Positions 1-11,900 of a DNA stretch of 64,000 nucleotides are shown here, in pieces. The position numbers were made by a program, and so were the translations under genes. Source of the DNA: Drechslerella dactyloides (lineage: Eukaryota > Ascomycota > Orbiliomycetes > Orbiliales > Orbiliaceae); contig JAGTWJ010000019.1 of the NCBI GenBank assembly GCA_020064725.1, forward strand, positions 2,170,001 to 2,234,000. Reading direction: 5' to 3'. The notes under the pieces were generated by a model. That model searched no databases. It was not told where the DNA came from and saw only the letters and a list, made by a program, of their open reading frames with translations. Within the stretch, counting starts at the first letter, position 1. Each line of letters starts with the position of its first letter.

Positions 1-71
1 CAACCCATCTTCAACGCCCGTCCCCCTACACAACCGTCAAGCTGGCTGCCCTGGGTGCAAAGTTGGAACGG

Positions 72-1724
72 ATGGCGGACGTCGAGCCTCCGCAGGAGTA
101 CGAATATGAGGTATGCCCGTGACCATCGACGCCGTTCTATTTGTATATCGCGTCTACGTCATGTATACGTGCTGCTGCTGCTGTGCTGCGATGATCAGAG
201 ATCCGTTCGCTAACTATCGCAAAACCGTCTCTTCCGTCTCCCGCCCCTTCAATTGGCGGCGTTGGAGACGGTGGTGGCGCTAGGTGCACTCGTACAGGCT
301 CTTCCACCGAATACCTCGCTGTTGTCGAACCTCCTGGCCGGCGCCTTTGCCGGTATCATGGAGCATACGGTCATGTATCCAGTAGACGCGATCAAGGTGT
401 GTGCTTCCGTCGCCGCCCTGGCCTTGAGCGCCGGCACCGATATCCGCCCTATGGCAGTCGGGATGGAGTTGGAAGAAATTTCTCTCGCCATCTTGAACCG
501 CGAACCTACGAGACAGGGGGGTCCGGGGGCGTATTAGCCTCAAGAAACGGCAACCCGTGCTTCTGATATATGAGATGAAGCTAATCAAGCATTCCAAATA
601 TGAATTATAGACGAGGATGCAAATTGTCAACCCGGCGTCCGCGACGGCGTATACCGGCATCGCCAATGCTGTTTCCCAAATCTCCGCAACAGAAGGCGCG
701 AGAACGCTGTGGCGGGGGATCAGCAGCGTGGTTGTTGGGGCTGGTATGCGCCCCTCACATCTCAAGCCGGCGTGGGATATACAGCCCGATACGCCTCGTT
801 CAGGATTTCTGAAGCTGAAGCTGAACTATCTTGAATCTCAGGGCCCGCACACGCCGTATACTTTGCCACGTACGAGTTCGTGAAGCATAATCTAGGAGGA
901 AACGTCGGAGATGAGCATCACCCGATTGCTGTCGGTATGTGGGGTCTTGTGGTGTATCCCATCGCGAGGAAGACGCAGTTCTCAAGGTCCAGCTGCTGAC
1001 TTCATTGGCTGTAGCGAGCGCCGGCGCCTGTGCAACAATCGCCAGCGATGCCTTGATGAACCCTTTTGACGGTATGCCCACCCCGCTTTCAAAACAGTGT
1101 TCCCATCCGCCGGAATATTTTGAAATCTGACAAGTTTGAAATTTCATGTTGTAAATTGGAATCACAGTGATCAAACAACGCATGCAGATGCGCAACTCAA
1201 CCTACAGCTCCGTGTCCGATTGTGCGCGTACAGTCTATGCCCGCGAAGGCCTCCGCGCCTTTTATCTATCCTATCCGACGACTCTGGCCATGACGGTGCC
1301 CTTCACTGCGATCCAGTTTACCGCCTACGAGTCGCTGTCGAAAGTTCTGAATCCGAAGAAGAAGTATGATCCGATGACGCATTGCTTGAGCGGTGGGATG
1401 GCTGGCGCCATCGCGGCGGGGCTGACAACCCCGTTGGATGTCATAAAGACGATGCTACAGACAAGAGGGAACAGCCCGGACCTACAGATCCGCAATTGTA
1501 AGTTTATCGGCCGCATGATAACACGTGCGGCTCATAAGCGAAGATAGGGATCTCAGTGCTGACACATCTTTTTCTACTTACCAGGTAGTAGCCTAGCTGA
1601 CGCCGCCCGCATAATCCATGAGCGGGAAGGCTTCAAAGGTTTCCTAAGGGGTCTTAAGCCTCGTATTGTTAACGCAATGCCCAGCACAGCAATATGCTGG
1701 ACGAGCTATGAGATGGCAAAGTAG
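72..1724 (+). CDS. mrs4: Mitoferrin-type mitochondrial iron carrier (Mrs3/Mrs4)
   Basis: Exons 72-110, 298-396, 611-743, 842-934, 1015-1071, 1168-1497 and 1585-1724 join into a 296-residue protein, a normal size for the mitochondrial carrier family. Six GT-AG introns are visible. The three carrier signatures are PVDAIK, PFDVIK and PLDVIK, each at the end of the first helix of a repeat. The segment GAGPAHAVYFATYEF, the NPFDVIKQRMQ stretch and the opening EYEYEALPPN are typical of the Mrs3/4 subfamily rather than of nucleotide or citrate carriers. The family imports ferrous iron across the inner mitochondrial membrane for haem and Fe-S synthesis. The ATG at 72 is the first in the frame, but the frame stays open to the window edge, so a longer N-terminus outside the window cannot be excluded. 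Substrate is inferred from family similarity. Confidence 0.9.
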
Positions 1725-3694
1725 GCTCCCGTTCCTAGAGGTTATTAACATCAACAGCATGGCTAACGGCGAAATTAGATACTATTTCTACGGTCGCCAC
1801 CAGGAAGAAGTCTAGAGTGGCACAGAAAATAAAAAAGGGTAGTGCGAGAGCTACTTCAGAGGGCAATATAGCTCATCGGTTTGATTTGTCGAAACCCTGG
1901 ATGCCTCGATCGTATATATATAACACGTCATATTCCTGGATCATCTATCTCCGCTACAGCTTCTATCACCTCGTCCATAACCCTTTCGCAACACTCAGTC
2001 TCTCTCAACAACGTCTGCCAATATTACTCTTGGGCCGTGTTTGCCTTCGACCCTCTCGTCGTTCTACCATAAGCTCATTACCAACTGTCGACCTCCTTTC
2101 GCGGCAGTTGTTCTCTTCTTGCAAATATCCGCCTCGCATTGTGCCTTTCTAGCGGTACTCTTTCCTCTGCATTTGTAAGCGTTCGGTTCCACGAGCCGAC
2201 AGCGTCTCTTGGGTTGTTTCCTCCGTCGGTAATCAGTGCACTCGAGTCTTTTGCAGTTTTGATTTCGTCCATAGATGAGAGGCAGATATGCATGATGACC
2301 ACTACGGCTCTATTAGTTTCATACGTTTGTTCTCTCTTCTCTCTCCTTTCTCTTCTCTCTTGTCTCTTCCTTGTTGTTTGTTACTTTTTCCACCATTCAT
2401 TCGAGTATATACGCCATTACTCCCTTTCTATCCTTGAGATTATCTAGGATTGTTCGTTCTTGTTCAAGCACCTGACTATACATACGCATGAACATTATTC
2501 AAAAGCATGGGGGTTGATTTCGGGCTAGGGAAATTAACTGCTAGTATCTGACTTTACCGGTTGTTTGAGGGCCACATCGTTTCCGCTGACTCATTACCTG
2601 TTTCTTCAAACTCTTCACTTCCGTTTTTACCATCTCAAGAAGTCCATATACATATTTCATAGAATACTCAACGGCCGAATCATACACAGAGCTTTATGGA
2701 GATGTATGCCGTAGGAGATAGCTGGATAGGGGCATATGGAGCCCATTTGTAGCCTTATCAGCACGCGTATACGTATGGGAGATATGCGATGCATGACAAA
2801 TCAATTGTCAGCTCCGGAGGGACGATGTGCAATCATGCACGCCGTAATCTGATACGCTGCTCTCCAGAAGAAGACAACATGATCATCCATGTCATTACTA
2901 ATACGTAATGAACGCTTTGAATACGTACGTCCTGGCCTTGCAAGCCATAGACTGGAAAAGGAAGTGCTGGGTATTACTAGTACGTGCACATTGAACTAAA
3001 TGCTGAGCTACCACAGCGCCTGGCATGATATTGAGGCTAAGTAGCTAGTACTTAAAATACGCTGTTGGATATATTAATATGTATACCTAGCTATGATACC
3101 CTCACTAAAAAATCCCAAGTGCGTATCCCATCCCATTTTTGAACCCTTCGAATTCTTTTTCCATAAATGATAAATATATAGGCCAATGATAACATTTTTC
3201 AAAAAGAAAATTCTAAAGCTTGAAGATACCCTGAATGATATCTGCCTGAACACAAGAACGAAATATTGGGAAGGTGTTTTCGAACAAAACATTATATACT
3301 CGAACGAGACTCGTAAACGTCGTCAAGCGGGTGTAGATTTGGGTGCATGGTCCATCTGATAATCGATCCAGTGGTGCGGGACGCTTTTGTTATAAGTTAT
3401 AGTAATCAAGCTCGGCGCGTTGCGAGATCGCGAGACCGGCATTTGCAAAACGAGCTTTGGCTAAACCATGCATGAAAGTCGAAGATATTATCAAATACGA
3501 TTTTTGCGTTCAAAGATAGCATAGTATCAGAAACAAGGGTATCATCCAGCAGCCTCGCATGGCCAGGAAGTGGTGTATATAAACTCAAAAGTGCACCATA
3601 GCAGCGCTAGCGGCCTTGAGTAGTGCTTCTGTCGTAATTATTGGAATCCAAGGCTGCGTTGGATATAATGCCAAATTGGCCAAAACCCATGCAG
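1725..3694. other. Intergenic, no gene seen
   Basis: Roughly 2 kb between the 3' ends of the carrier and the histidine kinase, which converge. It contains a pyrimidine-rich tract at about 2320-2400 and AT-rich sequence around 3000-3300. Six-frame reading gives only short, unrecognisable frames. Confidence 0.7.
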
Positions 3695-6600
3695 TCAATT
3701 TGACCTCGAGCTCGACGCGGCTTTCTTTCTTCTCTTCTGTCGTAGAAATTGCGCGAGGACTTCATACAGCTCTTCCTTCTTGACGGGCTTTGAGAGGAAG
3801 TGGCTCATGCCGACTTCTTTGCAACGGTCTCTTTCTTCGTCGGTTGTTGCTGCGGACATCGCCACGATCTGAAGGTCTCTAACCATCTGGACCGGATGCG
3901 TCCGCACTCTCGTAGTAAAGGTATATCCATCCTAAATCAGGCGATATCAGCAAAAAGACTTTGGTCAGCGATGGGGCCCATCTGACTACTGACCATCACC
4001 GGCATCCGACAATCGGTAATAACAAGGTCAGGAACACTGCCTTGCTTTGCGTGCTTTTCCAAGATATCTAAGCCTTGTTGACCGTTATTCATAGTCGAGA
4101 CGTGGCACCCGAAGTTTTTCAAGTGCTCCACTATGACCTGACGAATGATTGCGTCGTCCTCGATCAGGAGGATCCTAGGGGACTCGCCGGTTCTAGGATC
4201 AATGAGCGACATTCCTTTCGACGAAGCCGGGTAGTCGGGGGGTGGCATAAGTGATGATTTAGCTTTGCTCGAAGATGATCCGAAAGAATGGTAGAGGTGG
4301 GTCGCTTTTATCCGTGGTGACGGGGCCGGACTGGCGGATCCAACCGATGAATTCTCTGCATCATGACGCATCATTGCCCTTTCCATTTCGAAGCGGAACC
4401 TGTTCATTGCATTGTCGCTGTCGTGAACCTTTTCGATATCTTTTCGTCCATCGTAGCGCTGGAATGGGATCGTGAACCAGGCGACGCAACCGTGGCCGCC
4501 TTTACTCCTCTCAAGAGCGATGTCGCCGTGCATCAGCTCGACGAGCTATTGTCATAATTAGCGTTGGAACCCGATACAAACGAAGCGAAGATCTGACCTC
4601 TTTTGAGATAGAGAGCCCGAGACCGGTACCTCCAAATTTGGCGCTGGTCGCCTGGTCTGCCTGGCTAAATGGGACGAAAATCTTGCTCAAAGCTTCGTCT
4701 GAAATCCCAACACCGCTGTCTTCCACGATAAACCGTATCCTCACTCGGTCCGGGTCTGACTGGTCCCTGTCCCGCATCGTGGTCATGCGGATGAATCCGT
4801 CGGATGTAAATTTGAAAGCCTTTAGGTATACACAGCTTGTCAGCAAGGAACGAAAAGAGAATGAAGAAGCGATTGTCTAACATTGCCCATGAGGTTTGTC
4901 AAGATCTGTCGAACTCTGCCTTGGTCGCCAATCACAAGGTGGTCACTTTCGTCGAGTATACTAATATGTTCGAAGCTCAGTCCCTTCTTGCTCGTTGTGA
5001 CTTTAAACATCTCGATAATATCGTTCAGCAACAAGTTGAGGTCGAATGCGGTATTCGATATAGCCATCTTCTTAGCCTCTATCTTAGAGAGGTCAAGGAT
5101 ATCGGAGATTATGGCTCTTAGTGCGTTTGCACTTCTGTTGATATTGGTGGTGTAATCCTTTTGTTGAGGTTCTGCCAGCCTGTTAGTCTAGCCATGGAGG
5201 TAGTCGATAGAGGACGGTCGACGAACCGAGATGAGTTTCCAATAGGACTTCAGACATTCCAATAATTTGAGAAATCGGCCTAGATTCCAACTGTTAAACC
5301 TCATGGATTTATCCACGTGCACTTAATAGAACGTACGTGCGGATTTCGTGTGATGCATTTGCTAAAAACGTGCTCTTAAGCTGGGATTCCTTGACCGCAG
5401 CTGACTCTCGTTCTTCTAAGCGCATCTTTTCTCTGTCTGACATGTATCTAGCAGTGACATCCGCCGCCACTAGTACAACGGCCTCCACAGGGGTGTTTCT
5501 CGTAGGGGATAAGCTCTCCGGTCGCCCAGCAGCTGGCACAAAGCGAGTCCCCATGGGCGTGAAGCGGCACCGGAACCACTTTCCTTTCATTTCGAGTTCG
5601 TCTGTGACGTCGGGCCCAATCATCTCGGTTTGTTTGGCGAACAATCGCTCTAATGGCTGGGTGAAATCGTCATATCCCTTGAAGGCCTCGAGGAAATTTG
5701 CACCGATCGCAAGTTTATCCCCGACGGGGAAAATCATTCGTCCGTGTAATGTCGAGATGCGTCTGTCCGGAGTATTTTCGATGGTCATAACGCAGAGTTG
5801 ACTGCTGACGATGATCTGGGAGAGCTGTGTCCGAAGTCGACATTGCTCTTCGACTGCGTCAATTTCTATTGGGTAAGGAGGTCAGATATTCCAAGAAGAG
5901 GCCAGGCCCGGTGAAGTTTAGCTTACGGTCATTAATATCTGTCAAGGTTCCATACCTGTATTCACTATTAGTCGAAAGCTTCCTCTAAACAAGGCTAAAG
6001 TTGAGATGGTTCGTCTCACCATTTTACAACATTCCCCTGATCATCGAAATGGCAATTGGCCTATTCGAATACATCAAATTAGTTTGGACGGCCGACGGTC
6101 GGTGGGCGAATTTCGAAGCAAGTCTTACACGACAGAGCATCCAGCGGTATATTCCCTCCGAGTTCCGACATCTAAATTGGACTTGGACTGGCGTCTCGGA
6201 AACGACAGCGAATTTCCATGCATCGTCCACGGCGAGCTGGTCTTCCTATTCGAAGGATACCAAAAGGTAGTGATGTGAGATGGCCGAAATTGGTATTAAA
6301 AACTAAGAGGATAAGTCTCTTACGGGATGGCAAATACTCCAGAACGGGTTGGCTCCAGTACTCGTATCTTCAATAGAAAGACCAGTGTATTCGTACCAGC
6401 GCTGATTGAAGTATTCGGGTTTGATTTCGGGCGTGAAGGCAAACATCTGCGAGAGAGGTCAGTGGGCGAATCGCGCGGAGGAGATGTTCACGCCGTACCA
6501 TTTGCGGGATGGAATTGCAGATGCGTCTGAATTTCTCCTCGCCCTTTTTATGCCAGCTCGTCTCATCCTTCAACCAGACAACTGTGTCGGCGTCAGTCTC

Positions 6601-7700
6601 GATATTCCCATGTGGGCTCTGCGTTGCGTGTTGGAGACAACGCAAAAAGGTACTCTTTCGAGGGGATTGGGCAAAGGGGGCTTGAGTCTAGACGGGAGGG
6701 ACACACTTCCAGCAACCAGCTTTCCATCATCATCTTTGATAGGCTCCCCACCGAGTTCAATGATCTTTGGGATCCCACGAGGATCGAAGTAGCCGATGGT
6801 TTGTCGTACAATAACCCCTTCGGTAAGCAGTGTATAGATGCCCCATTTCTCAAACGGTATCTCTGCGGAAAAATCGGGTTCGTAAACCTTCCAGCGCTCC
6901 TTCAACCAGTCGATTCCCCTTCCAACGACGGGCGTGCTATCACCAAGCAGCGCTTCGGCCGCTTTATTCGTAACGAGGAGGTTGCCATCGACAGACAGAC
7001 AGAATACCACAAGTTCGTTCATGTGGTCGAGAATTTTGTCCTTCATATGCATTAACTTTGGGAGAACTGCTGCCTTCGGCTTCTCTCGTCCTACCTCGGC
7101 CTTTAAAGGTAGAAAGCAGATGTTGCTGTATATTGACCCAGAAGAAGTTCGCATCACGGAAGACTCTATCCGAACAGGTACATCCGGCGTAGCATGAGCT
7201 TTGCTGGTAACCGCATCCACACTGTTGTCGACGTCATTGCCGATCCGAAGTTGTTCTTGAATGTTGGCCAGCACTTGTTCGAGTTTAATCCATCTGTAAT
7301 GCTCGAGCAATTAGAACTAATTCACCACTAACATATGAGTGTTTGCAGGACTCTTCGATTGCGGTGGTGAATCGCGATTCGAATTCCAGAGCGCGATAAT
7401 GGACGCGTTGGTGTCCCAGTCGCGGTTACTATTGCAAAATAGATCAACATTGTATACTTGCCTTTGCGCGTCTTTATTGAGTAGTGTTAAGGGCAGTTCG
7501 TTGAGCTTCACCGCCAAGCTGGTGATTGGTTCGGACAACGGAGAAGTTGGGAAAAGAAATTGCCGGGCAGCAGTGCTCATGCCCAATATCTTGTTGTCTC
7601 TCAAATCAGCGATGAGTAGCCGCGCAGGGCTTTGCAGAAACGATAGCGATTCTAAGCCGAGCTCCGAGAGGTCGCTGGATGAGAGGCCTGCGGTCGTCAT
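3695..7700 (-). CDS. Hybrid histidine kinase (PAS - HisKA - HATPase - receiver)
   Basis: Thirteen exons on the minus strand: 7333-7700, 6707-7293, 6499-6581, 6324-6446, 6129-6245, 6020-6060, 5927-5955, 5337-5865, 5223-5279, 4882-5179, 4598-4819, 3994-4545 and 3695-3931. They sum to 3243 nt (1080 residues) with the frame intact. Domain order is a PAS-like fold around the WYEYTGLS and GNVVKWYGTLTDIND motifs, then the H-box FLANASHEIRTP (His622). The ATPase follows, with N-box RVRQILTNLMGN, G1 VEDSGVGISDE and G2 GGTGLGLSISKE. A C-terminal receiver has the acidic pair IEDD, phospho-acceptor Asp996 in TDCRMP, and Lys1050 in LSKPV. Such kinases autophosphorylate on His and relay to Asp, then to an HPt protein and response regulators. 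There is no membrane segment, so it is probably cytosolic. The signal sensed is unknown. Two introns are very short (39 and 43 nt). Confidence 0.92.
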
Positions 7701-8115
7701 GATTCCAAATCGTACGTGGTGAATCAGAACACCCAGTCGCGTCGATAGGGAAGGGGTCGGGCGGTAGATATATTTAAGTAATCCAAGTAGAAGATGACAC
7801 GAGTTCTGCGTTAGGCTTAAAAATTGCGATTCGAAAGTATCATACGATTATAACCGGATGGCTATTGCATGGAGGGTGGAGAGGCGATTTAGGACTCTCT
7901 GGTGAGCTCGAGCAACTCGAGCAATCGAATGAGCTAGTGACAAGTCAACTGCGTTCGTACTCCGCATGTCAGCAAACAGCTGCGGTGACCTGGACAATTC
8001 GCACGCTTTTGCGTACATATTATATCCAAATTCCGATGAGTCCGACAGTTCAAGCCCCTGGTTAGATTAAACTTTGAGGTCCGAAATCCGTATGTGGTCG
8101 GTCTACGACAACGGG
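7701..8115. other. Histidine-kinase upstream region with possible coding residue
   Basis: This lies upstream of the kinase ATG (complement of 7698-7700) and should hold its promoter. On the minus strand at about 7870-8065 one frame reads as a plausible peptide (ELSDSSEFGYNMYAKACELS and onward), without a start. It may be part of the decayed gene next door or chance. Confidence 0.35.
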
Positions 8116-8936
8116 TCAAAAACGAAAGAGTGGTTCCAAGAGGGGTAGTCCGACGAGAATAATGAGAAGGCACTGAGCCAGGAAGACTGAGACAAAGAAG
8201 GACAACTGGCAGTTCGCCGACAAGCTCCGCATAAAGAGACCCGGGGGGAAAAGAAACCAATATCTCGATGATTAAGTAAGTTTTTGTTAAAAATGATGCG
8301 AAGGTCGCCAACAGAGCGATGGCGAGTGGGAGAGGGGAATAGAAGATTTGAAGGAGGACTTCCTCAGTCCGATAGCCCAAAGATCGGTATGAGAGGCTCG
8401 GCTCGCTCCAGCCCTATCAGGATGGAGAGAATGTAGAAGAGAATGCCGCAATGCGGACGACCTTGGAGGGTGTGGTAGTTCTGGATTGCAATTATTATGC
8501 TCCTCGAATTAGTCTGAAAACCTTAGATAATCTGAACGGGCTCAATCAAAATTATGTTTCAATATTGCTGTGCTTCGGATTCTTTCCCGCGTCCACGGAG
8601 TCCTCGGGACGAACCTGAAGAGTCTAGTGAAAATGATGTTTGGATCTCGGGCCTGAGCTCTTAGGCCCGCTGAGATAGTGAAATGTGTACTCCAGTTGGC
8701 TAGCCGAGAAAGCCCGTCAGAACAGGAAGACGGGGGTGAACGGACAATCGATGCTTTTCGGAGCTAGAGCTAATATTATTGTTTTCCCCAGCACCTACGT
8801 CTTCCGGATCTATACCTAGTTGAACCAAGCTTTCTTGAGAATAAATGATGGAGCACGGTGCTTTCACCAATAGCTGCAAAAGAAGAAGGAAGATGCTCTG
8901 GAAAGGAAATGATCGTCCTCGCCGAAGAGCACCCAA
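8116..8936 (-). pseudogene. Decayed multi-spanning membrane-protein gene
   Basis: Coding-looking segments appear in order on the minus strand but in shifting frames. About 8702-8545 reads LANWSTHFTISAGLRAQARD and then FRFVPRTPW. About 8440-8360 reads CGILFYILSILIGLERAEPL. About 8375-8250 reads PLAIALLATFASFLTKTYLI. About 8240-8116 ends in a hydrophobic LSFFVSVFLAQCLLIILVG and a stop. Frame changes fall at a GGG run near 8387 and a run of six C near 8245. One base fewer at each would join the hydrophobic segments. This layout resembles fungal multi-spanning proteins of unknown function. No start codon or full frame can be assembled. The alternative is a functional gene with assembly errors in the homopolymers. 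Family assignment is weak. Confidence 0.4.
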
Positions 8937-11900
8937 GAGGCGTGGACCAGCGGACCAGAGCTTGGAGGGGTGCTGTTCAAGTAATCTTGCTGCTAGTCCC
9001 GGTACGCCCTTGTACAGCAGTCGCCACGAGCGGGTTAAAATCTATGCGTACTCTGCATGAAGGAACTCTCAAGGGAGGAGTTATGTATGATGATGATACG
9101 AAACAGCCGTCTTGCGTCAACAGCGTGGGATAGCTGAGCTTTGTGGTGTGTGACAGTATTTTGTGGCTGTCGGGTGCTATTATCAAATAAGCCTATTAGA
9201 CGAGGGGTTTTGGAGGGTTACAAAGAAGGGGGTATATTTGTGGTAGGTTAAGCTTAGCAAAATATAAACAGGCCGCTTTACCGTGATTGTGAAATTCCTA
9301 TGTAGCTGTGGAGACGTTCCCCGGGGTCGGAACAAACTGCCTGGTGAGAGGGAGTATCTCGAGGGTGTGAGAAACACAAGGTACGGTTCACCGGGCCAGC
9401 CAAATAATGTTAAGACGACCGGTTCATGCAGCTACTCGTACATGCATACATACATACATATCACGAAGTCAGCAGAGGCTTGGAGAGTACACCGCAGCAC
9501 TTGTCTAAGACCGGAATGAGAACCATGTCTATACGAGCGGCCTGGTCTCGCACTTGGTACTCCAAACTTGTTCTCCAAAGCAGGCAGCAAAGAGGTATTA
9601 CTTACTAATTCATCGACTTGTTTTGCCGGCGTAGGCGGTAGCATGCATCGCTTGTCGGGCAGGGCGTAGTTTTCTCTATGATAGGTGCGAGACAACAGTC
9701 CTAGTCGCCTGCTGGATACGACTCCCCGGTATGTGGTAAGGAGGCCGGGAGGTGTCTGAGGGTACTGCAGGCCAAAATATTGCAGCAGACGGTAGTTTAA
9801 CCCCGCTGGGGGTAATTTTCCAGAGACGGATATGCCGTTACGCACCAAGGTTGCGGGACCTCGTTAGTGCATTCGAAACGTGGAGAACGTAAAGTGGTGG
9901 AATCGAAACGGATACCGGAAAACTAGCTGCTGTGCTTGACAAATGCACCAACTTGGATTCAGCCCACGACCAGTTCAAGCAGCCCCAGCAGTCATGCAAT
10001 GAGATGGGTCATATGTATCAGTTGTAGTTTGCAATTCCGCGAACCAGATACCCCGTCTGGGAGAGGAGCAGGCTCCGCTTCCTCTTTCGTTGCAGCTGGG
10101 CCTACCTTGTCAATACGGCTTCCCTCGCCTTGCAATGGCAGAACGGAAGCAGATATATATGCGGAGAGCTTTGGACTGAAGCCCAGGGGACAGCAGCAGA
10201 ACTAGAAAAAAATTTTGACCTTGGCCGTAAGAACATCAACTGCCCGCCACACAAATGCACAAACTGAATTAAAACAATCTTAACCGAAGTCTGTGATCCA
10301 AGTACAACTAGCCAGATTAGCGTAACAATGCGAGCTGTCTCGGTATTTCGTGGGGCACTATGTCCCTCCTCGATTCGAGTGCAAAGGGATCCGCCCTTTC
10401 TTTCCCACAAGCGAGGCTGGTGGTGCGATGGGCTTTTGTTCGGTGCCAGGGAAGGGGAAGCTGACAGTACCAGCAGCTCAGGGTCTGTTCTGTATCTTCT
10501 CATCGCAGGGACATACTAGCTCCTTTCGGGGCACAGGGGAACAGGAAGCTCCAAAGGAAAAGAAAACATCCCGGCAAAATTGGCATCAAATCATCCTGGA
10601 CGGCACAATGCGGCGGCCTCGGTCCCATGATTCTGTGAGATATAGCATGACAGCGATCCATGGCCATAGGCATTGATATGAGGCTCACAATCAAACCGCC
10701 TTACCTTGACGACATGATCTTACCAAGTCTTACCAAGCACCTTGGAAAGTAGATTCAGCGGAAACCATCAATTCGAGCGGCCTACGACTGGGAACGACGT
10801 TGATGCATCTTGCAGCCGTTACCTTCCTTGCCTAACCTCGGCGGTTCCAGCGCACTGGGAAATATTAATCTTCAAATTTCCGGATGCAGAGGCGCGGCAA
10901 GCTGCACAGAATGGATTAGACTACCCGTTCGCTGGATGATGTGACCTGCAGGAAGCAATTTTGACTGTGCTGGTAACTGGATCTTGCATGCTAAATTAAT
11001 TTTCTGAGAACCCACTGGTTCTGAGTGCTCGGAGCACTAGCTACAACAGCGGGGTGGGGTGGTTGGCAGTATTGTCTGCCCGGCTATGAGAAATGTCGAA
11101 CCTAGGCGGTACTTCTCCACCAGCCCATGTTTTTAGGCTCGAGATTGAGGTCTGTCCTCAGATACGGTGCGTCGACATAATTGTCCGCAATTGGGTTTTC
11201 AGCCAGCCACCAGCGTAACCAGACAGCACACGCCTTCTCCACTCCGACCAGTTTGATAGGGACCGATTAAGATGACCCCTGGCGCCCATGACGTCGAGTG
11301 TCCACTTTCGCCGGCGTTGGGCGAAAGTGCGAAAAAGCAAACAGACGGCTGTCAGCTCGCCACTGCAGTCCAGCTAGTCCCAATCTCCCAGGGACTCGGA
11401 CCACATCGAGCGGGTTTACCTTCCAACGTTATTTAGCACGCGCATGCACGAATTTATCTCGGAGCGCCACTTGAAAGGAGGAGGAGCGAGCCATCAAAAC
11501 AGTCTCGGGGACACTACTCTTCCTTCCATCTGGAAGATTGAGGCGACGGGACTCGCTACGGATGGCCGGCCGCGGGGCTCGCGTCAGTGAAGAGACGCCT
11601 GCATGCACGACGTGATGTTGGTGCTCGTCTCAGGCTGGCATCCTGTCGGCAAAAAGCAATGCCCGCATTGGTCGCAGGATTAACCTTCGGTACCAGGTCC
11701 ACCTTGACGGGAGCTGAGATTACGAGATGATGGGACCTGTCATGGCCCGAGTGAGCGAGCTCCACAGCCGGGACTTGAATCGAATCTGAAGCAGAGCTGC
11801 GCTGCAGTCTCGGGGATGCTGATTCTCGAGGATGCATGCAGTCGGTCGTCTGAACTTTTCAACTCTAATTGAATTGATGAACTGTTGTGATACTTCTTAA

